64,000 nucleotides of DNA from Castanea sativa (lineage: Eukaryota > Streptophyta > Magnoliopsida > Fagales > Fagaceae), in assembly GCF_040712315.1 (NCBI RefSeq), contig NC_134018.1:43525335-43589334 (forward strand), read 5' to 3'. Made by a program: the position numbers and the translations under genes. Positions 44,955-56,090 of this stretch are shown here, one piece after another; positions within the stretch are counted from its first letter, which is position 1, and each line of letters opens with the position of its first letter. Below the pieces are notes generated by a model. It made no database searches. It was given only the letters and a program-made list of their open reading frames with translations, and was not told the origin of the DNA.

Positions 44955-45961
44955 TGATAGGCCAAAAATGTATTGATCTCTTGTGATAAATTAACCAATT
45001 AATTAGCCAAGTTAATTAATTAATTCAATTAATATGCAATACGTGTGGTAACTCAAACAAATCACCAACTAAGTTAAATGCAGCAGAAAATGAAGTTGAC
45101 ACGATGATTTGTTTACTAATGGGGAAAACCTCCAAGGCAAAAACCCAACTAGGTGATTTTAAGGCCATCATTTCCGAGAATCAACTATTATCACAACAAG
45201 CGGTTACGAGTAAAGGAATTTCAGTATCTTATACCAACCTACAGTTGAACTTTTACCCCAATACACAATTAGACTTGTTCAGTAGTGACAATCTCTCCTT
45301 TTCAATGCACGACTCCTAGTACGTGAATAACCAATCGATGCATGGATCCAAGTACATGATTAACTACCAACTTAATAAGGATTTTTGCTGAAAAGTTTTT
45401 CAGTTCATCAACACGATGAAGATCACGAAGTTCCTTGGTCACAAAATCCTACGACGTACAAACGCAACAGCTTCTTTAAGAGAAAGACGAATTAAGGCAA
45501 ATTGTCTCTGGTCACAATATGCTTGAATAAAACCTTTGCATCAAGTTTCATCAATTGAGACGGCCCTTAAAATAATCCTTATATATGTTTAGGGTTGTGA
45601 GAAAAGAAAGCCTAAACACATACACATGGATATGTGTGAAATCAGATCTAAAAAACTGATCTTTGTAAATCTCAATAGATAGGTTATCTATCGAGCAGCT
45701 GTCGAGTATCGGGCTAAAACTGCCTTTTAAACCTCGATAGATGTCATTTGTCAAGTGAGCTATCAAGCTTTAAAATTATGCATTTCTTCACTTATTTCTT
45801 GAACAGATTTGCATGACTATAACCCTTGACTTGAACAACATGTTTCTTGAAGACTTAAACCATCCTAGATCTACCTAATTACAAGTAAAGTGCGTTTTGT
45901 CAAATGATTAGCCAATTCTAAGTAGCATATGTTCTTAACATGATTCACATATGACCTAACA
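44955..45961 (-). repeat. 5' LTR (in sense) of the nested element
   Basis: 1007 bp, pairing with 38686-39681. The hairpin at 45672-45694 has one stem mismatch here. Divergence is clearly higher than in the other LTR pairs of the window. Confidence 0.92.
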
Positions 45962-45966
45962 AGTGC

Positions 45967-46273
45967 CAACCATGTTGTCACACCTGATCCAAGCTTGCAT
46001 AGCTAAGGGAGAAGACACTAATGGCGATAAGAGAGTTAGAGCACCATCAATGAATCCCAACTTATTCTTGGTAAGCAAAGCTTTCCTCATAGCTCGAGCC
46101 CATGTTGAGTAATTTTTTCCTACAATCAGGGGCTGTGTAACAAGAACTGTGCTTGGACTCTCTGTGTGGTGCAAGAACAAGGGATCATTCATTGGTAAGT
46201 CTTGCAAAGAAGAAGAAGGTGCATTCTCTATTGCAGAACCATTTGTAGTTGCAGCGGAAGCCATTGTTGGCAA
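45967..46273 (-). pseudogene. N-terminal gag of Copia copy 2
   Basis: Starts MPTMASAATTNGSAI, then PLIVGKNYSTWARAMRKALL and WIRCDNMVGT. These are typical Copia gag N-terminal motifs. The frame resumes at 38680 with TWLTNTVSPKF. The break is the nested element, and the five bases AGTGC are duplicated at the joint. Confidence 0.88.
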
Positions 46274-46350
46274 GAATAAGAGAAATTTTCTTAAAAGAAA
46301 GAGAGTTTTCTCGAGAAAATTGAGAGAAAGTGTAAAACCCTAGAAAAATT

Positions 46351-46745
46351 TAGGAATTTGCTCTGATACCATATTAGAAAACTGAGGGAAAACTTTCTGA
46401 ATTGAATTAATCAGAAAAATGTACAGCTTATATACAATCAGAGAAGCTAAAACAGAGAAGAAACTAACTGCTAAGGTGAAAAACTAACTAACTAACTTCA
46501 CACGTGTGTAACCACATATAAACAACCTTTCTCCCGTGTCATAACTAACTCAACTGATAAATACAAAACAAAGCTACATACAGTTTAATCCCTTAAGCTA
46601 CTTGTCATTTCTCTGTTGTTTGTTTTCTTCTTTCTTCAATTTTGCAGCTTTCCTTGTTGCTGATTCTGTCAAGATGACTTCATGCTTCTCATGATTCTTC
46701 CTTGCATTCTGATAGTATTTAGAGTAATGTCTTTGTTCCACACAC
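46351..46745 (-). repeat. Primer site and 5' LTR of Copia copy 2
   Basis: The plus strand gctctgatacca (46351-46362) is the complement of TGGTATCAGAGC, the initiator-Met primer site, just upstream of gag. The LTR extends from 46363 to about 46745 (outer end uncertain) with a minus-strand TATATAAG at 46434-46427. The partner LTR is lost. Confidence 0.65.
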
Positions 46746-48008
46746 TTTCATACACTAAAAAATAGCACTGATTTCAGTGCAATTTTCACGTGGGTAAAGA
46801 CGTGTGAAATAGAATTTCTCTAGTCCTTAATAATTAATATGAGAGAAAAGATGGATGGGATTTTATTAGTAATTTATCCTCGGTCTCGTGTACATTATAA
46901 ATTAACCATATAACATTTAATTTAGAAGGATAGTTCGTTATTGGTATCAATTCAAAACGATTATAATCAGAAAGGCAATCATGGAGATCGTGTCAGTAAT
47001 TTTATTATTGAGGGTGATGCATCACAGGTGGTTGAAACTTGAAGCCATTCAGATGAAAAACATATTAAAAAACATTCTTATGATCATGCAAGTGAAAGAG
47101 TTGTGCTATTCATCTGAATCATATGGTTTTGTAAGCATTGTGATGCTGTTAGGGCCTGTTACTTTGTTACTCGAGTCATGTAAAATGGCTCATAGTCCAT
47201 GATTTTGTAGGGCCGGCCTATTATTCCAAGTTTATTCTCGATCTCGTTGCTCGACTTAAATTGCTTGTTTAATATATAGAAGTTGTTCACATGAATTAGC
47301 TTATGTTGATCAAACAAATTATTGGACACAAAGTCGAATTTATTTGTCTGGTAGAGAAAAAGAAATAAAGGAATTAACCTTCAAATATTAGGGCATATAA
47401 GTCTAAAAATTGTGTTTCAGAAACACAAATAGAGATTAAATAAATATAGAAAAAGGGAAAAAATTCAAAGATTTAATGTTGGACTATGATGTCAACTGTC
47501 AAGACTTAAGTGGTGCATATCAAAAGAGCTAGGCAATACTATTTTACTTTTTCAAGTAGAATTCCTCTGAAAGGTCACTGAAGGTGTCCTGATCATTGTC
47601 CATTCGTCAAAAAAAGGGGTCCTGCTTTATCATCATACGCACAAGCAAGTCAGACTGTGAGTTCACCATGCTATAACCATATATAGCAGCAGAGTATGAA
47701 TTCATGGCTAACCAAAGGAATAATGTGAGGTTCAATCCATGTAAATATGTTGTATTGTATCCATGGGCATTGTGGTCAGATTTAGTACTTATGGGCCACG
47801 CAACAGTAAAGCCCATTTCATTTGGGAAACTCAACCCTAGAGATTTGGAGTGCTCGGACCAATGGCCCCAACCTAAAAGGGAAAGGGGTTGACTGCCTGT
47901 CTATCCAGTGTTTTATCAGCTTATTCAGGATATTAGCCGAAAGAGAGAGAGGCCCAAACCCATATTTAGAACCCAGGAAGAAAATCCAAGCGGAAAGAGA
48001 ATGGATGT
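46746..48008. other. Intergenic, no gene seen
   Basis: Contains short ORFs without domains and a gggccggcc block at 47212. No element ends are clear. Confidence 0.5.
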
Positions 48009-48345
48009 TTATAGGCCCATCTCTCTTACAATAAGTTGTCCAACAAGTAAAGTTGTAGACGGAATAATTAATACATCCATTAATAAAACAAAAATCCTAA
48101 AAATGTAGAGAACTTGAAAAAGCCTAACAGATGGTTGGGAGCTGGTTGAGAGTTCTATGACTTGGAAGGAGTCTCCTTTGAACAAAACAAAAGTGTGTTG
48201 GTGGTGCACTACCAACTTGAGGGCCAAAAGGGCAGCTTGGGTTTCACCAATCAAAGGAATCAAAGGACCTATAGCAGGCAAAAAGGAGGCCTACCACATC
48301 ATTTCTATCAATATCACCAACCATGAAAAAGGCAGGTCAGAAAGC
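48009..48345 (-). pseudogene. Decayed LINE-type RNase H fragment
   Basis: The minus strand reads DIDRNDVVGLLFAC, then in the next frame IGETQAALLALKLVVHHQ and FKGDSFQVIELSTSS. This is the E...A-x-LAL...GDS pattern of the reverse-transcriptase-like RNase H found in plant LINEs. At least one frameshift lies near 48281. No RT domain is nearby. Confidence 0.45.
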
Positions 48346-49678
48346 AATGTCGAAAGTTATTTTCATCAAACCTACTAGAGGATGCCATGAAGAAGCCATG
48401 GGGTACTTCAAGTCTGTCAATGCTATGAGGTGCTCTTAATAGAGCTTGTTGATGGATTTTGCTGCATATCTAGGCTCTGTAGTGATGCGTGAAACAAAAA
48501 AATAAAAGAAAATCGGATCAGCCAAATGTGGTCAATATGTATAGAGATAAAATGAGTGAAATTATGGTTATCCTCTTCAAGTATTTTAATGAATTTGGAA
48601 GGATTGATCAAGTGTACATTTTAAATGTCACTGGTGGACATGGATCCTAACTTTGAAAGGTTGAGAGGCCCGATTGTGAGTGAAATAATGGTAATGGTGA
48701 AAGGGCATTGAATGATGAGGCGCTATGATGATTTTAAATGGTGCTCGATGGATCTTTTACTAGTTTGTTATAGTGTGTAACTCGTGCATACACAAAAACA
48801 TTAAATAGTATTAATAAAATTGGAGAAATCGAAGAACTTCATTTGTATTTGTTTGATAAATTTCACTATTGATCTTTTTTTAAATGTGTGCTAATGATGA
48901 GTTTATCTGAAATGATTGTCCATAATTACTCCAATCACATCAAAATATGGACTTTCTCATTTGCCTGCTTGAGGCATTGGAGGGCTTCAATTCCTTGCAT
49001 ATGTGGCAGGCAGGGGGGTCTATATACCAAGTCCTTATCAGCCTGCGGCAAATTAAGTACATCTTTTTTTATTTTAACAATGTCATAGGGGAATCAAGTT
49101 TTCAAAATCTAGAAATCAAATGGGGATTTTCTTGACCATGTTGTCATAGTTGCTAAGAAGAGCATTTTTTTCCCCCAAATATTAAACTGTTTAGACTCAT
49201 GGAGCATGTGAACTGATCATGGTGCGCTATTCACTGCTTAATTTCAAGGCAATAGTAAATACACCAGCAAATGCTTTTGGCATAAATTAAAAAAGCCAAG
49301 ATGCTCTTGAACATTGTACTTAGCCAAAGGCAGATCTAGTCAAATAAACAAGTCGTGGGGAAAACAAATAATAAACAAAGATTGATTAGAACCTACACAA
49401 TGTTCCACTAAAAATTGAAGAGCTTCTTGGCAATGCTGAAGTGTCATCAAGTAAAAGGTTAGACACACAAATTATTAACTTTGGGTGTGTGAATGTGATC
49501 AATCACCACGTTGGTTTGAAAGAGAAATTAAAAGGTTCATAGTATGGAACTAATTGGTAATTACGCTCTTGCCTCTTGGACCAAAGTTGGGGATTTTAGG
49601 AATCAAATTTATATTAAAAAAAAAGAGGTCAAACTAATAACAAAAAGTCAATGTGATGAAATTACAATCCAGTGCTTC
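48346..49678. other. Intergenic 3' of the acyltransferase gene
   Basis: No gene is supported. The ORFs are short and without recognisable domains. Confidence 0.55.
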
Positions 49679-50992
49679 TCACATGTATGGATTTCGGACC
49701 AAGTAATTGTACTTGTCAACGCCACTAGTGGGGACAGCAACCATTACTTTCACTGCGTCCCTTTGATCAAACACCGGTAATAACAAACAGTACCTATCAC
49801 AGCAAATGGGTCCCACATGAATAGGTCTTCCTAACCCAAAGTCAACCTTTTCTAAACCCAGCCTTGACCATTGTGACACGATGAGTACACCCACTGAGTC
49901 AGGACTCGCTCTCGACTCGCGCACCGATTCCACCACGCTTTTCACGTACTCGGTGTCCACTCTATCTTTGGCTCTTTTGATTAACGTTGTGGCATAGCCC
50001 AACCCCTTTTCGACTAGGTCTTTCACGCTGGTTTGTGTGCACCCTAGTACGAACGCGTTGCCATAGTACCCACTGGGTAGACTCGGCTTGACTCGGTTAC
50101 GAATGTTTACGCTGAACAGTACCTTCAGAACTTGGTTTGAAGGTAAATTTAAAGCCCTCGCCCAGCTCCTCCACACGTGGGCTGAGAGAACCTCGAATGA
50201 CGTGTATGATAAGTCACTGGGTCGACTCGTGGAAGTAGCTAAAGTCTTGAGCTCGTTGAGGCTTACCTTATCGAAAATGACTGAGGTGGGAGCGAGTCTT
50301 TCGTTGGAGAACCGATTCATGAACCCACAAAGGTCCGGGACTCGGTTGAACTCGGGGTGACTCACTGAGTTATCGGGTGGATTCCTCACCGGGTCGAAAA
50401 GATGGCGATCCCACACGGGTTTAGGTCTCAACTCGGCGAGCCCGCGATTCCCAGAAGCCAACTCGGCGAACGAGTTGAGAAACTCGGCGCTGCCAATTCC
50501 GTCACACAAACAATGGTTGATTCCAACACCCACAGCCGCCGAGCCATCTTTTAGCCACGTCAGCTGGACGACAAGAGGTGGGGCCCCTTTGAGAACATCT
50601 GCCACGTAGACAGACAGCAATTTCCTCCACTGGGTCACATATTTCGGTGCCTTCTCGAACTCACTAACCGTGAACCGATCAGACATTGCTTCGATGAACA
50701 ACGCACCCTGGGCTCGACACACAACCTCTAGGCTCGAACCGTCAGGCTTAGCCCTGACTCGACCGGCAAAAGGGTAGTATGGAACCAAGGCTTTAGCCAG
50801 TGCACCCTTAATACGTGCAGTGATCACACCTTGGTCTAGACCGGTACTACTAGCCCTATACACAAAGAGGTACTCAATAGTGAAACGAAGGAAGAGCTGG
50901 GAATCAATAGGTGAAAGAGTGAGAACACGAGGTGGTGTTGGCTCAAAGGGTGTGACCAAAACAGCCTCTTTGACATGGACAGAGCTACCCAT
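49679..50992 (-). CDS. BAHD acyltransferase
   Basis: Intronless, 437 residues, the usual length of this family. These are cytosolic enzymes that transfer an acyl group from CoA to an alcohol or amine. The catalytic HXXXD motif is H160-CLC-D164, followed by G. The second family motif reads DFGLG at 384-388 instead of DFGWG. Conserved flanks include YYPFAGR (about 72-78) and VLFSVNIRNRVKP. The N-terminus, EAVLVTPFEPTPPRVLTLSPID, is typical of alcohol acyltransferase-like BAHDs. The acceptor and acyl donor cannot be told from sequence. The frame is uninterrupted, the first ATG gives a normal N-terminus, and nothing suggests a pseudogene. There is no metabolic gene cluster around it. Confidence 0.93.
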   Translation of the reverse strand: MGSSVHVKEAVLVTPFEPTPPRVLTLSPIDSQLFLRFTIEYLFVYRASSTGLDQGVITARIKGALAKALVPYYPFAGRVRAKPDGSSLEVVCRAQGALFIEAMSDRFTVSEFEKAPKYVTQWRKLLSVYVADVLKGAPPLVVQLTWLKDGSAAVGVGINHCLCDGIGSAEFLNSFAELASGNRGLAELRPKPVWDRHLFDPVRNPPDNSVSHPEFNRVPDLCGFMNRFSNERLAPTSVIFDKVSLNELKTLATSTSRPSDLSYTSFEVLSAHVWRSWARALNLPSNQVLKVLFSVNIRNRVKPSLPSGYYGNAFVLGCTQTSVKDLVEKGLGYATTLIKRAKDRVDTEYVKSVVESVRESRASPDSVGVLIVSQWSRLGLEKVDFGLGRPIHVGPICCDRYCLLLPVFDQRDAVKVMVAVPTSGVDKYNYLVRNPYM

Positions 50993-52391
50993 ATTGTTGT
51001 TGTTGCTGCTGTTGGGGTTGTGCTTTTTAGACTGTAGATTTTGAGAGAATGAAATGAAAATTTTGTGCCGGTTTTTTTTTGGAGTGTTGTAGTGGGGTTA
51101 TATGATGTGGAAGGGTATGAACGTTTGGGGTCCCTTATAAGCAACACACACTTTTTTTTTTTTCTTTTTCTTTTTTTTTCACACAAACAAATTATAAAAA
51201 AAAAAAAAAAAACTGGCTGATAAAAAATAATGGGGGGATTGAGGAGGCACACACAATGCACTAGTAGTATTATTGTTAGTGACCCCATGTGTATCTTTTC
51301 TTGGTCTAACTGTGAAAGATTTGGGCCAAGATTCTCAGGGCATTGCTTTATGGGAAAAAATGAATATCAAAACAAAATATTAACAGCTTGGCAATGCTTT
51401 CTGTCTGTTCGGCGGAGTGATAGATAGATATAGATACCACTCTCTCTCTCTCTATAATATATTTTTTTGGCTAGGTATCTTATAACTTTTCTTTGTTTAT
51501 AAGCCTACCATATTTTAATCTTCACAACTTTTAACCTAGAGTTGTAGGCATAATTACCGATGTAGTGTTTTTTGATTAATGTTTATAAAAAAAGGCATAA
51601 TAGTGGTGAATTTATATAAAAATAATGTTACTCCAATGATGCATAATAGCGGTGAATCTCATAAACTATCAACGTAGAATTGTTGATATGATAATTTTTA
51701 CTATTATTGATGTAGTATTTTGTGATTAATAGTTGTAAAAAGGATGCACGGTGAATTTGTATAAAAATAATGTTACTTAGATTACTATAATTTAAACACT
51801 TCAAAAGATAAAGAAAATTATTGGGTTGTAGCAATAATTTTTCCTTCTAAACTCTTTATCTTCAAAGAAAGCTCTCTTACTTCAATTTGGAGTAGACATT
51901 CATGCCATCATGTGTCAATTTTTATATATATTAGGAAATGATGGACGTGGAGATTGATAGTTCGATACCTGTTGAGTATCTTTCACAAAAAGAGTGATAC
52001 ATTATGAGTTGTACAACTATTATATGTGAAACCTGGTTGTGTGGATGAAGATGATGAGAACCTTTTTTGAGTGGGGTCTATGTAGTAGAGGGGTAGATGA
52101 GATTGCAGGAAGGAATTAGCTTTGGTGTATTGTCCATGGGACATTCAGTGGAGCCGAACTTGCTATATCGTATTGATTTGAAACCGTATTTTTCGATGAT
52201 GCAGAGCTTGATGTAAGATAGTACCATGTGAAATTGAACTAGGATGTGGGTTATCAAAGTTTCTGGACCTTAATGATGGACCCCTTATTGCTCAGCTTAA
52301 TACATAGTTGTCTTTAATAATTGAAACAATTTAAATCAGAAGAAATAGTTGTTAAGAAAATTGGGGTTTTCGATTATTTATTGTTACAATC
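50993..52391. other. Upstream of BAHD gene, intergenic
   Basis: Long T- and A-runs at 51150-51211, (CT)n near 51441-51453. On the minus strand a catataacc TATA-like box lies near 51095-51105. No other gene is seen. Confidence 0.5.
51555..51777. repeat. Degenerate direct duplication
   Basis: The segment 51555-51632 ('gatgtagtg...aaaataatgttact') recurs with changes at 51704-51777. Confidence 0.75.
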
Positions 52392-52396
52392 ATTAT

Positions 52397-53150
52397 TGTA
52401 AGGATGAGAATCGGTTGACAACCCAATAAGTTTGGACAATGACACAACAGGCTCACAACAATAAATTTATTAAAGAGTAGGTCTAATATTAAACGTTCAG
52501 TGAGTCTAGTAAAAATTACTACGAGTTTGTTTAATCTTAGAATGAACGACAATAACAAGTTGAAAAGAATCCTCGATCAAACCTGAAGATGGTATGTTCT
52601 TGTATATATCTTTCAGACTTATACAAATATTTAAGTTCTTGGTTACAAAGAGGTTTTTCTCTCTTCTTTTTCTGTGATCCCCCTTCTGTAAGGGAATCCT
52701 TTCCCTTTTGTACTCCTTCCCCTCTACTCATCTTAGCCTTCCACTTGTTGATTAAGTAACTAATCTCCTTGATTCTTGTCTCATTAGAACTTTCTTGAAG
52801 TCTTTGGTGGGTAGTTGATTAGGTGCAGAGTATTCAATGCGGTGATAACAACTTTATTCCCAGATATTTCTCAATTTCCTATTGACTCTCCTCTCTCCAA
52901 AGCTTATCCTCCTTTCAAGCATGGTTGTCTCCTTCCCAATACTTGTTGGGTGATTGAATTTCAAGCTTTCACTCTGTTTCCCGAGAAGGTTTGTCTCCTT
53001 AGACAACAGCACCTGCTTGCCCTGACCAGCTTTCGTCCTTGGCCTGATAACCTACTTGCCTTTACTAATACTTGTTTGTTATCGGACTCTTTGACGCCCT
53101 TGGGTGCGGCCCACAGCCCAATACCCTTATCCGAGTTATTTATCCCTACA
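52397..53150 (-). mobile_element. Solo LTR with perfect ATTAT target duplication
   Basis: 754 bp, TGTAAGGATGAGAATCGG to TTATCCCTACA, flanked by ATTAT at 52392-52396 and 53151-53155. It shares short blocks with the Tat LTRs (for example 'gtgcagagtnttnaatg'), suggesting a related Gypsy family in the same orientation. The ORF 52815-53192 inside it is chance. Confidence 0.85.
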
Positions 53151-53155
53151 ATTAT

Positions 53156-53884
53156 AATTAGTTTTTGTCTTTTGCCGGAACATTATAATTAGTTATTAAT
53201 TGTTGGTTGCATTATCCCAGTTATTTAGATAAGCGTGGTCAGCCAATCTACATGGTTGTTGCCTTGTTATGTTCATTCGGTCAAATAGCTAAACTCCCAT
53301 TTCCATTTTTAAGTCATTTACAATCTTACAAAAATGAATGATGCTATTGAGTATCTATGAATCATAATGATGTGGCGCATTGAATTTGGCCATGTTTCTT
53401 AGCTCAACGAAGAGAGGACTAAGCCGAATTGACTTGCGAACCAACCCAGCCAACAATTTCTATAGAAAGATGATGAATATCACGAGATTAATTTTCAAAA
53501 CCCTATATATCATTGGGCATCTCTCTCCAATTTGATTTGATTTTTTTTTTTTTTTTGGTGCTGAATTTGAATCCTATTTGAATAGTGAGTAATTTGATTT
53601 GTAATGTGGGACAATTACAATTTTCTCTTATAAGGGTTATGTTAGTAGATATCAATGTAAGTTATGCACAAAAAAACCTAACAATATATTTCTCTTTAAG
53701 ATTATAGAATAGACCTTACATTTGGGGACTTAAGAATAGGAGAGTTCTGTTATTCAACTTAACTTGAAACATTTATGTAGCTCAAATAATTCGTAAAGGT
53801 TTTTACTTTTAATAAAGCAGCAAGTACTACAGCTAGTATTATATTTTTTTATTGATTTCTCATTAAAAAAAATTGCAACTATTG
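53156..53884. other. Intergenic, no gene seen
   Basis: AT-rich with a T-run near 53540. Nothing recognised. Confidence 0.6.
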
Positions 53885-53889
53885 AAAAC

Positions 53890-54465
53890 TGATGGGACTG
53901 ACGAAATCAACTACTGACGAGATTAACTGACGACGAGACTAAAGGCATCTGATGGGACTGACGAGACTACTCTCTGAGACGAGCTTAAACAAGTATACAC
54001 GTCACTGACGAGGATAGCAGGATCATTCAATGCCACCAATAATATCCCGGACGGTTACAGAACCAGCTGGACGAACCGTTGAAGGCATATTAAAACCCCA
54101 TTACTCAGCAAGAAGCGTTACTAAAAGAGGCATTAAAGCTACAATAACTGCCACAACGGCTAGAATCTAGAACAACATATATAAAGCCCACGCATTGCCA
54201 ACAAAAGGTACGAACACAGTCACAAGATATCCCTAATCATTCTTATAGTCTATTATTATAAACTCCCTTGTACTAACTTTGGCATCGAAGGCGTTGTGGC
54301 AGGCACCACACCGGTGACCATTCCGGAGAATTTCTTCTTCCGCCGCGACACAAGCAGACCTCTAGTCCCGTCTGGACGACCTCACTACGACTGACGAACT
54401 CGTGATTCATCAATCTGGTCCTGTCTGGACGACCTCACTACAACTGACGAACCCGTGTTTCATCA
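53890..54465 (+). repeat. 5' LTR of the gag-only element
   Basis: 576 bp, with at least seven TGACG motifs, several in the first 130 bp. A TATATAAAGCCC box is at about 54177-54188. Confidence 0.94.
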
Positions 54466-54541
54466 GTTTGGCGCTGTCTGTGGGGACGATGTTCCCGTAC
54501 TACGATCCGAAAGCGCAATTCCTACCAACTTCGATATCCAG

Positions 54542-55510
54542 ATGGAGTCCAACCAAGACTCAGCAGCCTTGGCTCAGCAAGTTCAAGCTTTTGCGGCCAC
54601 TGTGGAAGAGCTCACCAAGCAGAATCAGGAGATGAGACAACAGCTTCAGCATAAGAAGAATTGGTCTAGAGTTGTCCAAGAGGATGAAGGAGACAGTCAT
54701 GGGAGAAGCGATCGACGAAGGACCACTACTCCAGACGAACAAAATTCTGATCTTCTTCAAGAGATGAGGAAAGAGATGGACGAACTGAGAAATGCTATTA
54801 AGGAGAAGACAGATCAGAGCCTAGATAGAATGGTTAGGGCAACAAATTCTCCTTTCTCCGTGGCAGTCTTGGAACGACCAGTGCCGGCGAAGTTTCGGTT
54901 GCCTCAGCTTGAACATTTTGACGGGCTTAAGGACCCCCAAGATCACCTTAATACCTTCAAGACAACATTAGGCCTCCAACAACCCCCTGATGAAATAATG
55001 TGTCGTTCCTTCCCTACCACACTTAAGGGAGCTGCAAGAGAGTGGTTCATAAAGTTGCCAACCTCATCCATTGATAGCTTCGAACAGTTGAGTAGCGCCT
55101 TTCTGCGCCATTTCGTCGGAGGGCAACGTCCTAAGAGACCAGCAGACCACCTACTCACTGTTAAGCAACGGGAGAAAGAAACCTTGCGGTCATACGTAAA
55201 ACGCTTTACCCGAGAAACCCTAGAAGTGGACGACGCTGATGACAAAGTACAGCTGACAACCTTTAAAGCAGGGCTGAAGTCTAGAGAGTTTGTGGTGTCG
55301 CTGGCAAAAAATCCACCTAAGACGATGGCAGAAATGCTCTTAAAGGCGCAAAAGTACATGAATGCTGAGGATGCGCTAGCCGACATTAAAGATATGGAGA
55401 AAACAGAAGAAAGGGGAAAGAGGGAGGACGAACGTAAAGGACGAAAGAGGGAGCGTTCAGATCGTCGGTTTACTGACGAAGACAAAAGATCATCGAAAAT
55501 GGCTAGGTAA
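54542..55510 (+). CDS. Gag protein of the gag-only element
   Basis: 322 residues from the ATG at 54542 (MESNQDSAALAQQVQAF). The frame is open farther upstream only into the primer site and LTR. A coiled-coil-like N-terminus (VEELTKQNQEMRQQL) precedes the retrotransposon gag domain at about 125-275 (HFDGLKDPQDHLNTFK...AAREWFIKLP...FLRHFVGGQ). The C-terminus is highly basic (GRKRERSDRR). There is no zinc knuckle and no protease. The frame is intact, so the product is probably a real particle protein that could be packaged or could help related Gypsy elements. The stop lies at the start of a minisatellite, which may have replaced the C-terminus and pol. Confidence 0.9.
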   Translation: MESNQDSAALAQQVQAFAATVEELTKQNQEMRQQLQHKKNWSRVVQEDEGDSHGRSDRRRTTTPDEQNSDLLQEMRKEMDELRNAIKEKTDQSLDRMVRATNSPFSVAVLERPVPAKFRLPQLEHFDGLKDPQDHLNTFKTTLGLQQPPDEIMCRSFPTTLKGAAREWFIKLPTSSIDSFEQLSSAFLRHFVGGQRPKRPADHLLTVKQREKETLRSYVKRFTRETLEVDDADDKVQLTTFKAGLKSREFVVSLAKNPPKTMAEMLLKAQKYMNAEDALADIKDMEKTEERGKREDERKGRKRERSDRRFTDEDKRSSKMAR

Positions 55511-56010
55511 TAAGATTCCGCCTTGACGGATGTACATTACTGACGAAGCCAAAAGATCATAGAAAATGGCTAGGTAATAAGATTCCGCCTTGACGGATGT
55601 ACATTACTGACGAAGCCAAAAGATCATCGAAAATGGCTAGGTAATAAGATTCCGCCTTGACGGATGTACATTACCGACGAAGTCAGTAATAAGATTCCGC
55701 CTTGACGGATGTACATTACTGACGAAGCCAGAAGATCATAAAAAATGGCTAGGTAATAAGATTCCGCTTTGACGGATGTACATTACCGACGAAGCCAAAA
55801 GATCATCGAGAATGGCTAGGTAATAAGATTCCGCCTTGACGGATGTACATTACCGACGAAGTAAGTAATAAGATTCCGCCTAGACGGATGTACATTACTG
55901 ATGAAGCCTCGTGATAAGATTTCGCCTAGATGGATGTACATTACTGACGTAGCCTCGTGATAAGATTCCGCCTAGATGGATGTACACTACTGACGTAGCC
56001 AAAAAATTAT
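55508..56010. repeat. 67/45-bp minisatellite
   Basis: The block taataagattccgcc recurs at 55508, 55575, 55642, 55687, 55754, 55821 and 55866, then as gataagatt(t/c)cgcc near 55911 and 55955. Spacings are 67, 67, 45, 67, 67, 45 and 45 bp. The long unit has an extra ccaaaagatcatcgaaaatg part. Each unit carries ctgacgaag or a variant. Confidence 0.92.
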
Positions 56011-56090
56011 TATTAAAAAAAAAAAAAAAACCCTTTCATCTTCTATGGTCGTCATGGAACATCATGACGACCACAGAATCCGGGGGCATC

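Larger units (their letters stand above)
38686..45961 (-). mobile_element. Non-autonomous Copia-type element nested in copia gag
   Basis: A 7.3-kb insertion that splits the gag of Copia copy 2. LTRs are 38686-39681 and 44955-45961, with TGATAGG and CTAACA ends. The target duplication AGTGC is perfect (38681-38685 and 45962-45966). The sense strand is minus: a primer-site-like AGTATCAAAGCAGG follows the 44955 LTR, and a purine tract, aaagggggag, precedes the 39681 LTR. Inside are a broken gag and an additional 3' ORF. No protease, integrase, RT or RNase H is recognised in the roughly 1.7 kb between them. It thus depends on other elements for movement. Confidence 0.9.

Noticed and set aside
52815..53192. 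125-residue plus-strand ORF
   Set aside because: It lies almost wholly inside a solo LTR, running out past its target duplication, and has no domain.
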